Source: Corylus avellana
Taxonomy: Eukaryota; Streptophyta; Magnoliopsida; Fagales; Betulaceae
Assembly (NCBI RefSeq): GCF_901000735.1
Contig: NC_081547.1
Location: forward strand, 15,828,397 to 15,892,396
Length of the DNA: 64,000 bases
Direction of reading: 5' to 3'
The translations under genes were made by a program, and so were the position numbers. The notes below the pieces were generated by a model. It was not told the origin of the DNA. It worked only from the letters and a program-made list of their open reading frames with translations, and did no database searches. The number at the start of each line of letters is the position of its first letter. Within the stretch, counting starts at the first letter, position 1. Below, piece after piece: positions 23,301 to 35,300 of this stretch.

Positions 23301-26300
23301 TGACTTGTTTTGTTTTTTGGTTTCCGAGAATCAAAACACCTCTGTGCTAATATTTACCTCTTCGATTTTTTTTTGCTTGCTGTAACAAGTGTGTTATTTC
23401 GAAAATGAAACCTATTGTTGTTTGTGTTTTTTCAAATGCTAAAAGCTGTTGTTTCTAATTGCTGAATACCTTCCAGATGGTTACTAGTGACTGTTATGAA
23501 GTGAGATATCATGGGGTTGAATCTTGTATTTTACTGCTTGACAAGTCAATATTGTAGTTTAGGAAATGAAAAGACAAAGATATACTGAACTCTGCATTTT
23601 CCTGCATACATAGTTCAATTACAAGAAAACATATCTTTTTAGTAAGTTACTACAAATGGTTATCACATCGGGCATTGTAGCTGTTATTAGACAATTTGAT
23701 ATGTTTGAAAGGGACAATAAAGTTAGATGTGTGCATGTGTATGTTTCTTCTTATCTAAAGCATATCATCTTTGCCTTGTAATCTCAGTTTCATCATTTGT
23801 GAAAATGATAGATTTTCATCAGGATTTTCCCCTCTAGAAGTTTCATCATTTGTTAACTATCTACTTTTTGTTTTTGTTTTTTTGAAATAAAGAAAATATC
23901 AGGTGTTAGCTATCTATCTTCATGGCCCTTCATGAAATTCATGTATATGGATATGGCGTATATGAATTCAAAGGTTCTCATCTTGTGGATATATATTTTT
24001 GATTATTCTTACTTCAATCCTTGCTTACATGCATATTTGTGGACAACTTGTTATATTTCATTTTTACTTGAATTTATATCTCTGTTGATCTATATTGACC
24101 TTACCATTTCAAGATATAATGTCTGATGCACCTTCATTAGTGATGACTGCATCTATTATATGTTACTTTTTTGATATGTCAGTGTGGATAGTTTGAAGAA
24201 TATACCTTTTGGACTTTTTATAGCTTTTGCTGCTGGTAACAAATCCTGCAATAATCTTATTTTGCATTGTGTCTGCTAAATATTGCTGTTTTTGTCAAAT
24301 TACTAGGATGTATGGACAACTTAACTTTGTTTCACTAGACCACTTAAAAATTTTCTTGAATTAGTTTCATTAGTGATTGCATAGCCTTAAAGGAGTTATT
24401 ATGGATTCACACTATAGTTAGCAGTGTCTGATAGTTTCTATTAAATTTCCTGTTGTTGTGTCCGCTGGTTGTTACTATCTTGGAAGTTTTTATCTTTGTG
24501 AGAGTGAACAAGCTCGCAAGTGCGATAGTGTTGGAATTTTGTTGGTGGCTCTAAGTAAATAAAGTCTTTGTAATTCATGCTATGTAAATCTTTTTTCACA
24601 TTTCACACTTTTGAGTGAAAGGTTCTACATGATAATTACCAGGTATGCACCAGCAACTCAACTTTGGAGAGGTAGACTCCATGTGATGGGTGGCAGCAAG
24701 GAGAACCGACACACACCTGGATTAGAGCATTGGAGTCTTGCTGTAAAGGATGGAAATGCATTAGAAAAAGAGTGGAGGACCGAAATATCCATTCCCCGTG
24801 GAGGGCCTCACAGGTCTGTGTGTCATCTTATGTTACATGAACGAATTATGATAATTAGTTGTTACTGAATTTAGGATTCTAGGCATTTAAGACTGTTGTT
24901 TTCTGTAGAAAATGATGTTTTTTAATGTCATTTATAAGCTGTACAACTCTTTGAAACAGTAATCATCATTTGCTAAAGGAAGAAAAATTTTCGGGTGATA
25001 CGTTTGTATTAGTATGTGGATAGTTTTCTAGGATTACAATTTCTAAGACCATAATTTTCAATGGAAGGTCTTCAGTCTGGTGATTATGACGATTTGAACA
25101 TCATTGTAATCACTGTTACAGTTTCATAGACATACTGATTTTCATTTAAGGAGGCATCTCTCTGAACTTTCCCAATTTTTCTATCTATTCTTGTCTATAT
25201 TTTCTCTTTTGCTATGTTATGTGAAATGTCCATCATGCTATAGTATAGCAGTTAAGGCTTCTCGTCGACGAGATAGGTGTGTCTTGACAGTCATTTTAGT
25301 TGGTGTGCTTTTTTAGCGGCAATAGTGCTCCTAGTTGTTTGTTAGTGAATTTTGTCAGTCCTATGGGGAATTCATTTTTTATCAGGGTCTTATGCACCTT
25401 CTTTTGTGTGGGGAACATTCACTTGGTTGAATAACCGAGATCTTCCTAGTCTAGAATTGACAGATTTCTTGTCCCTCTTGATTCAAAGGCTTAGTTTTTT
25501 GGTGTGTCCCAGAGGAGGATGCCTAGACTTTGCGTGTACCACTTCCCTATTCTACTTGATTGTGAAGATTTTCATAGAGGTATAAGGTACTTCAAATTCG
25601 AGAATATGTGGTTAAAATCCGAGGGTTTTGTGGATAGGGTGAAACAGTAGTGAACTTCTTATCAATTTCAAGGGTCCGTGAGTTTCATTTTGGCTCGCAA
25701 GCTTAAGGCTTTGAAAGCGGACGTAAAGTTTGGAATGAGGAGGTGTTTAGCAATATAGGCAGGCAAAAGAAGCTTCTTTAGGAAGAACTACGAGGTCTAG
25801 AAGTTGTTGAAGAAGAGAGTGCCTTATGTGATGAGGAGAGAGTGAGGAAGGGTAAAGTTATTAATGAGTTTAGAGAGGTTAATTCTCATGGAGGAGGTGA
25901 GTTGGAGGAAGAAATCTAAGGCCTTGTGGTTAAGAAATGAATCCATTGATTCTTTAATTGTTGGTGGTACAGTTTCTACTGATTAGTTTGAGATCAATGA
26001 TCATATTGTGTAGTTTTATAATAATATGTATATCGAGCAGTTTAGTTGGTGGCCTAAGTTGAACGACTTTTCTGTTGAGTCTATTGGGGAGGTTGAGGCC
26101 AATTGGTTGGAGAGAGTGTTTGAGGAAGCGGAGGTTTTGGAGGTGGTGAAGGCCATGAATAGTGACTAGGCCCCGAGTCTTGACAGTTAAAAGAGGATAT
26201 TGTGGCATTTTTCTAAGCTTGCTAACATGTGATATAAGAGGATATTATGAAGGTCTACCTTGAATTTGTGCTGGAGGCAAGTTTGGAAGAAGTCTTGATG

Positions 26301-29300
26301 CGACTTTCATTGCTCTCATTCCAATTTCAGGGGTTGATGATCTTAAGGAATTTCTTCCGATTAGTCTAGTGTGACATTTATTGCCAAAGTTGTTGCTAAC
26401 AGGTTGAAAATGGTGTTGAAGAAGATTATTTCCAAGTCTCAAAATGCTTTCATCAGGGAAAAGCAAATTTTAGATTTTGTGCTCAGCACAAATGAACACC
26501 TTGATAACAGAGCAGATTAGGGGTGCTGGGTGTGCTCCGCAAATTAGACTTAGAAAAAGCTTATGATCACTCACTTTGGACTTTTTTGTTGTACTTGCTG
26601 AGGAGGTGCGGTTTTGGGGAGGAATGGTGTACTCAGATAACTCATTGTATCTCTTCGGTATGCTTTTTTGTTCTGGTGAACTGTACTCCCACTGCCTTTT
26701 TTGGTAGTTCTTGTGGTTTGAGACAGAGGGACCCTTTTTTTGCGTTGTTGTTTGTTATTGTGACACAGCTTTAACATGACCTCGTTCCCCACAATAGACT
26801 CCAAGGTTTGCCCCTTCTCATGGGCAAACTTTACATACCATGCTTCTGTTTCACGTTGGCCAATACACCCATGGCCTGTTGCAGTATCTCTCGCTCTCTC
26901 TCGCCCATGCTGAAGTTGCAAGGCTTATGCACATAAACGTCATATGATGGTGCTGAGTTTTGTTCCCCATGATGGAGTAAAGTTATATAATAAGTACACA
27001 GTTTTTTTTTTTTTTTTTTTTTTTTGTTTTTGTTTTTTTGTTTTTCACTTCATTAGAATTTAAAGGCGTGTTATGCAATCAAATTCACTGGTGGAGTTTT
27101 GTTCTCTCCTATTACTTATGTGTTTGAGAGCAGTGAATTATTCAGAAACACATTAATTATTGAAGGGGCTGCCCTACCTTACTTGAAAAACAATCTGCCA
27201 AAGTGATTAGTTGGAGTCAATAGACTTTTTAGCTTTTATCAATGATGGAAAAGAAACAATATAATCAGTACTCAAATTTCGTATTTTAAATGAAGTGAGT
27301 AGAGTAGAAGCATCTGTAATCCATGAGAATAGTATTCTAGGACATCTTATTGTCTGATGTTAAAAAAAAAAAAAACATAAAGAGGCATTGGATAGTGCGC
27401 TTTCTCACCCTTCAAGAGTTTAAAACACAATGCATGAGATGAGAGTGATCATCTCATGCATATTTAAGGGCATGGTTATTTTTGCAATAAGCTATGAACT
27501 TCTCATAATAATGTTAAGTTTTGTCCTCCATGTTCTTTTTAGTTGTTTTGGAATTTCTTCTTCTTTTTTTTTTTTTTTTTTAAGTAATCCATTTTCATAA
27601 AGAGGTGCGAAGGGTTTTGGGACTTCTTTAAGGGATAAATTGGCATATGCCATGAGCAGCATGAAACTTCTGTGACATATAAAAGTAATAGAAATGAAAG
27701 AGCATCTCTAAACAAAGAAATTGTAGGAAACCGGAGGTCATCTATGATAACATGTTGTGCAGGTCTCAAATTAATGTGACTTCTATTTGGTAAAATGAAA
27801 TAAGCATTCTCAAATTACACCCCATCACACAAAGCTCAAGTATTCTTTTACTGTCATATTTTTGGTAGGGCTTGTATTGTGGTTGAAGATCGGCTTTATG
27901 TTATTGGTGGTCAAGAAGGCGATTTTATGGCAAAACCTGGATCACCAATTTTCAAGTGCTCTCGTAGGAATGAGGTAAGCCAATTAGTATGATTATGGGT
28001 TTTAAAATTTAATATTTATATATTTAGCTGTTTCAACATATATATAGAGAGGTTTCTTCGATTTCTTCTTGTTATTTTTGCGAACGATAAGAAGCTTTCA
28101 ATGAGACTGGTCGTTTGCAAGATAATTTTCTTGATTGTTTCTCTTATAATGGTTGGAATGAAATGTATTAATGGTCAATCTTTTCTCAGTTTTGAATATA
28201 TGTTTATGGGGTCGAGCAATTCCCTGCTACAGAAAACAAAAAAGAATTGAAAGTTTTTTTTACATCCATATTTAATTTGTCTTTATGGGTATTTTGTTTA
28301 GAGTTGGTGTTTTGCTTTGAATTTTCTCTTTAATTTTCTTTGCATTAAAACTGCTTTTAATCTCTGATTTTTTTTTTTGTTCTTTTTTGGGGAAACATTT
28401 CACTAGAGACTTTTCCCGCCAAAAAAAGTTCTAGTTTAAAGGGAACCTGCAGATCTTAGCATTAGGACTGAGATTCATTAGAACTGGAAGTTGATATTGT
28501 CCGTATATCTGAGTGCGCGTCTTAGTGTTGTATATCTGAGTGCTGGAATCATCCATGCCCCAAATCGAAAAATGTGAGGCCATGTTACCTTTTTTCCTTT
28601 TACCACTTGAAGTAAATTGAAGTGGAAGCTAACTGATGCAGAATGGGAAGAGCAATAAATTAGTTTTATTGGATCCTTTTAATTTTGTTTTAGACAAGAT
28701 TTTTAGAATCTTGATTTTATTTAGGTTTTAATTAGGATTAATTTAGTCCTTTTTTATTTTATGTTTTATGTTTATTTTAATTACGGTAGTGTATTAAATG
28801 GGCGTTGCCCTCGGTTAAGATTAGGGTTTTATGCCTTAGTCTATTTAAACGCATTATTCTATTGTATTTGGCACTTTTGATGAATAATATGATTGCCATG
28901 GATTTGTCGTTTTCTTCCCCCTAAGTTTCCCTCTCTCCCCGAGCTTCTTTCTCTTCCTTCTCTAGCTTTTCTGTTTTTTCTTTTTGCTTCTCATCTTTCT
29001 TCTTCAAGCTTTCTTCTCAACGCTTATTATCCCGCATCAACTTTTTTGATGTGGGACAAAAAGACGTAGAGAATAAAGCTTAGAGAAACGAGGGAGATGC
29101 CAAGAGGGAAGATAATGAAGCCTAGGAAGAAGCTTTAGAAAGGGGGGAGAAGCCAGAAGAAATTAGGGAAGGGGAAGACAAATCAATGTCTCACAAATTT
29201 TCATTCATCATCAACTGCCGAATACAATAGAATAATGTGTTTATATAGACTAAGGCATAAAACCCTAATCCTAACCCTAGGGCAGCACCCATTTAATACA

Positions 29301-32300
29301 CTTTCGTAATTAAAATAAACATAAAACATAAAAATTAAAAAATGACTTAATTAATCCTAATTAAAACCTAAATAAAATCAAGATCCTAAAAATCTTGTCT
29401 AAAACAAAATTAAAAGGATCCACTAATTTATTGCTCTTCCCATTCTGCATCATTCTCCCTTAGTTGGCAAAAACGCGACCTCGAGTTTTTATTTGAAAAA
29501 GAACCTTGAATGCTCCTCTTGACACATAGGTAATGCAGAATTGGGCCCACTGTTTTGCTGTCTCCGTTAGGCTTGCATATGAAATTTGAAACAAAACAGC
29601 CAAGATAACGCACCAAGGTGGAGGTCATGTGCTGCGTCCTTAGGCAAGAGACAAAAAATAAGACATGTTAAAAGGAAAGCATGTGTACATTGTCACTTGG
29701 ACTTCTTTTCAATGCGTCGGCCCATTGACCAATGCAACTTTTTCTTTTTCTTCCTCCTAATCAGCCAAATGAAAACAAGGCTCATCTTCGTCCCTCTCAC
29801 ACCACAGTATCAACGTAAATTCTTTGGCTGGGCAGTGGGTTGACGGTAGAGACGGTCGACAGGGGTAGTTGCCGGCGCGTTTGGGATGTTGGTTCCAGTC
29901 GCTTCTAGACTTGCGGTCGGAGTGGTTGGTGGGGTGGCGTGTGGTTGTTTGGCTGTGTGGTAGCAACTAGCATTGGACATATGGTGAGGAAGTTTGGCGG
30001 GTGAGGCGTGACTTGGTGGCGCTGTCTAGCCCTACGCCTGGGGTGGATTGCTTGTGGCCTTCTGGGTTGTGGGCTGGCGGTGGAGACGACCAATTGGAGG
30101 CACGGTTGCCTGTGGGTGGCGGCATGTCTAGGCTACTGGTTGTGTGGCTGTGGTGGTGTTGTGTTGAATGGCGGCACACGGTGGTGGGTGGATGCCGGGG
30201 GACTGGGTTCCTTGCAAACGGGTTGGCCAATGGATCTCTCTTCTTTGGTTGGCTTTTATTCTGGGTGGGTTGATTCCAGTGGAAGTGATTTCTCGGGTTG
30301 ATGATCTTCTAGGTCCTTGATACTCTGCTTTCGTAGATCTTCCATTTCTTTTTTGAAGTTGCCCAAAAATATTCTAATATCTTCATCAAAAGCAGCCTTA
30401 AATTGGGTGACTGCAACCTCAAATTGGATGGGATCCATGATTGGGCTTTAGAGACCGTTAATTGTGAGGAAACAATCAAAATCTTAGCTCTAATACCAAA
30501 GTTGACACGGGACAAAACTTCACAGACAACTACGAGATCACCCCTTTCATTTTGGGATGACGGGGGGATTGCACCTGACTTAGAGAGTAAAGCTTAGAGA
30601 AATGAGGGGGAAGCTGAGAGGGAAGAGAATGAAGCCTAGGAAGTAGCTTTAGAAAGGGGGGAGAAGCCACAAGAAATTAGGGGAAGGGCATAAATTTTCA
30701 TTCATCATCAACTGTCGAATACAATAGAATAATGCATTTAAATAGACTTAAGGCATAAAACCTTGATCCTAACCCTAGGGTAGCACCCATTTAATACAAT
30801 ACTGTAATTAAAATAAACATAAAACATGAAAATTTAAAAAGGACTAAATTAATCCTAATTAAAGCCTAAATAAAATTAAGATCCTAAAAATATTGTCTAA
30901 AACAAAATTAAAAGGATCCACTAATTTATTGCTCTTCCCAATCTGCATTAGCTTTGGTATCAGAGCTAATATTTTGATTGTTTCCTAATAGTCAACAATC
31001 TCTAAAGCCCAATCATGGATCCCTTCCAATTTGAGGTTGCCGTCACCCAATTTAAGGCTGCTTTTGACTAAGATATTAGAATATTTTTGGACAACTTCAA
31101 AAAAGGAATGGAAGATCTACTCTAACGCCCCACCCCCATGACACAATATTGTCCGCTTTTGGTTTCCCTGAACCAGACTTTCCAGGCAGTCACCCATCCT
31201 GGTACTACTCTCGCATAAGCACGCTTAACTGCTGAGTTATGATTATGGCTTGAAAATGCGTTATGTCAAGAAGGGTGCAAGTATACATATAAAAATATCC
31301 CCATCCCGAGGCAATGTGGGTTGCCATAATCACCCCCTCTTAGAATCTAGCGTCCTTGCTGGCGACCATCATGGGCTTGTGCATGCTCCTCCCATTTTAG
31401 GTTAGGGAATGACTCTGATACTATTTGTAATGCCCCACCCCAATGACACAATATTGTTCGCTTTTGGCTCACCTGAACCAAACTTCCCAGTAGGTCACTC
31501 ATCCTGGTACTACTCTCGCATAAGCACACTTAACTGCGGAGTTCTGATAGGTTCATAGCCATCGTGGCTATAAAACGCGTTATGTTAAGAAAGGTGCAAG
31601 TATACATATAAACACATTCCCATTTTCCAGTGATGTGGGACGCCACATCTACAAAAGTAGATGATCAAGGACTAGAAGAATCAGCCCCAGAAATCATTGC
31701 CACCTGAATCAACCCACCCAGAAGAAAAGCCAACCAAAGAAGAGGGACCCATCGGCCAAGCCGTTTGCAAGGAACCTAGTCCCCTAGCATCAACCCACCA
31801 TTGTGTGCCGCCATTCAGCACAACTTCGCCACAGTCACAAACTAGTAGCCCAGACATGCTGCCACCCATAGGCAACCGTGCCTCCACCAATTGGTTGTCT
31901 CCACTGTCAACCCACAACCTAGAAGGTCACGAGCAGTCCACCCTAGTTGTAGGGCTAGACAGCGCCACCAAGCCACGCCATGTCTCACCTTGCCAGTCTT
32001 CCTCGCTATACGTCCACCGCTAGTCCTCGTTGCCAACACAGCTAGAGAGCCACATGCCGCCCCACCACCCACTTCAGCCGCAGGTCCAAAAGCCATCGAA
32101 ACCAGCATCCCAAATGTAACGATCTAAGGAAAAGCGCTAGCTACATCTGCGCTATTACTCCAAGATGACTAGTCAATTTAGAACTTTCATAGAATTCATT
32201 GTAAAGCCTAGTTTCACCTAGTAACTAGGCAATGTGGGATTTAGCACTCATGACTATCTTTATAAACCACCCACTCTATGTGGGCTTCTTCTCATCTTCC

Positions 32301-35300
32301 TAATATGGGACCGGGGTGTTACAAACTCCCCTTCTTAAATTCCTGACATCCTAGTCAGGGCCACGTCATGCAATGTTCCAGTACCACATGACTTGGTGTT
32401 ACTAGGTGGTTTTGATACCACTTGTAACGACCCAGGGAAAAGCGCTAGCCATATCTGTGCTATTACTCCAAAAGGACTAGTCAATTTGGAACTTCCCTAG
32501 AATTCATTATAAAGCCCAGTTTCACCAAGTAACTAGGCAATAAGGGACTTAGCACTCATGACTATCTTTATAAACCACCCATTCTATGTGGGCTTCTTCT
32601 CATCTTTCCAATATGAGACCGGGGTGTTACACCAGATGTGCCAACAACTACTGTAACACCCTAGTCAACCGTCTCTGCTGTCAACCCACTGCCCAGCCAT
32701 GGAATCTACGTTGCAACTGTGGTGTGAGAGGGATAAAGATGAGCCTTGTTTTCATTTGGCTGATTAGGAGGAAGAAAAAGTTGCTTTGGTCAAGGGGTCA
32801 ACGCATTGAAAAGAAGTCCAAGTGTGTACACGCGCTTTCCTTTTAACATGTCTTATTTTTTATGTCTCTTGCGTACAAACCCAGCACGTGGTGGTTATCT
32901 TGGCTGTTTTGTTTCAAATTTCAATTGCAAGCCTAGCGAAGATAGAGAAACAGTGGGCCCAACTCTGCATTACCTACATGTCAAGAGGAAAATGCGTTCA
33001 ATGTTCTTTTTTTTAAAAAGCTCGAGGTCAAGTTTTCTCCAAGACTCCAATCAAGGGAGAATGATGCAAAATGGGACGAGCAATAAATTAGTGGATCCTT
33101 TTAATTTTGTTTTAGACAAGAACTTTAGGATCTTGATTTTTTTTTTTTTTGATAAGTAAAGGATCTTGATTTTATTTATGTTTTAATTAGGATTAGTTTA
33201 GTCCTTTTTTAATTTTTATGTTTTATGTTTTATGTTTATTTTAATTATGGTAGTGTATTCAATGGGCGTTGCCCTAGGGTTAGGATTAGGGTTTTATGCC
33301 TTAGCCTATTTAAACGCATGATTCTATTGTATTCGGCAGTTGATGATGAATGAAAATTTGTGAGACATGGATTTGTCTTCCCCTTCCCCTAATTTCTTCT
33401 GGCTTCTCCTCCCTTTCTAAAGCTTCTTCCTAAGATTCATTCTCTTCCCTCTCAGCTTCTCCCTTGTTTCTCTAAGCTTTATTCTCCAAGTCTTTTTGTC
33501 CCGCATCACTAGCATTTTCCTTTTTTCCTTTCCCTTGGAGGAGTATTTGGCGGAGTAAGGTTCTATGTTGCTTTAGGGAAGAACCTCATTATGGATAACT
33601 TACGGAAGTGAAATCTCATTGCAGTTGATTGGTGTTTCATGTGCAAGAAGAGTGGGAAAACTGTAGATCACATTTTACTTCGCTGCAAGGTTGCTAGGGC
33701 CTTACATAATTATGTTTTTAGTCTTTGTTGGTTAGAGTGGGTTATGCCTTGACAGGTGGTGTATCTCTAGCTTTGCTAATGCTCGTGGGGCTTACAACTC
33801 GTTTAGCTCATAACAGCAAGACATCATGATCACGTAATTCTTTCCCAACAAGCAAGGGCCAAGCAGCAAGAAAACAGAGCTCCAGGATATTGGGCAAAAT
33901 CCAACCTCTTTATGGAGATGTCTAATTACGGAGGTGAAAGAAGATTTCCCATTGACATTGCTCATGGGAACGAAGCGATATGGGCAGGGAAGATGATCCC
34001 GCCAGGGGCGGACCCACATATACCATTCGTCCCCCCAAAAGTTTTAAAATTCTTCGTAGAATATTACATTTTTAAAAAATTGTCCCTCCAAAATGCTATA
34101 TTTGTCCCCCCATAATTTTTCTTTTCACATTTTCCCCCCTCTTGCAACATAGAAAACCGGAAATACCCCCATCCAATTAGTTTCTTCCCGTTGGCTTCTG
34201 ACCAAACTCCAGACCTGATTTGATACTTGAAACTACTTTTTTGTGGGACTTTGAGTTCTGCAATCTGCATAGTATCATGTCAACTTGTCAAGGCATCAAG
34301 TCATTACGCTCAAGAAATAGCATTTCTTTGTTGGGTCCAATACACTGGATTTGCTATTTCAGGTGATTTATTTTTTGTTCAAAACTGAACCTACCATAGT
34401 CATGTTGACACCAATCTCACAGCTGATTTTTGAGGGATCCAATCCAATGATATAGTTCAAGTCCCAAAAGCAAAATTAGTTGTTATGGTTTACTTGATTT
34501 GCAATTAACTCTATGTGGTATCGAAATGAATCCAAAGGTCCTTAAGATATCCAAAAAATAATAATTTAGTTCCTACAGTCAAATTTCGTTGACTGACTTA
34601 ATAGATTTTGATAGCGTAAAACATTATAATCAATAAAATTGTGATACTTGTCCTATTTAAATCAGTGTCACACTAACAGAATATGTTAAATTAGTGGACG
34701 AAATTTGATTGTAGGGACTAAATTATTTTTTTGGCATACTTCAGGGACCTTTGAGTTCATTTTAGTATCATAGGAAGCTAATTGTAAATCAGAAAAATCA
34801 CAATGACTAATTTTACATTTTACATTTTTTGTGTTTTTTTTTTTTGTTTTTCATTTGCTTGAGACCAAGTCTGAAATTTAATAAGGAAACGTCCAATCAG
34901 CTACAATATTTGCTAGATACTATAGTTGGTGTATAGTATAGAATATAGTTGATTGCTGAGTGAATTGTAAATGTGAGTTTTTGTATTCGGATGTATAGAA
35001 AAACAGAGTATAGGAGTGTGCTTATTTTTCTACAGATTGCAGATAGAATGTTTTAGAGTAGAGTAGTCAGCTTGGCTTGGGTAACTGAAAGTCTGAGACC
35101 ACACAGTACATTGGGCATAAAAATCACTATTGGATCAAAATTCAAGTATGATTCATCTAAAATTAATGGTGATTTTAAAAGTCACATCAACTTTAGGAGG
35201 ATAAAAAAAGGATAAAAAGATGGTTCCTAGCATTACTCGGGTATTTATTGGCTTGCCATATTGGACTGTACTTTTTTCATGTTTGCCTCCTACTAATTGT

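Larger units (their letters stand above)
28634..33508 (+). mobile_element. Non-autonomous LTR retrotransposon 'II' in intron 5, with three nested elements
   Basis: 5' LTR 28634-29039 and 3' LTR 33062-33508 begin TGATGCARAATGGG and end CCCGCATCA. The flanks CTAAC (28629-28633) and CTAGC (33509-33513) form a duplication with one mismatch. The primer-binding motif TTTGGTATCAGAGCT (from 30953) matches initiator-Met tRNA. A purine tract CAAGGGAGAA precedes the 3' LTR. The interior encodes only a short frame starting [17 protein letters not shown] and a Pro/Ser/Thr-rich stretch; no pol is seen. It is interrupted by an antisense relative, a Cassandra element and a TRIM. Confidence 0.85.

Noticed and set aside
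30001..30301. Gly/Trp/Val-rich plus-strand frames
   Set aside because: Complement of the Pro-rich coding remnant of element I. Two overlapping frames are both open, a sign of composition bias.
31124..31560. A genuine 5S rRNA gene
   Set aside because: Only the 3' half of 5S-like sequence is present and it lies within paired LTRs with a target duplication, so it is Cassandra.
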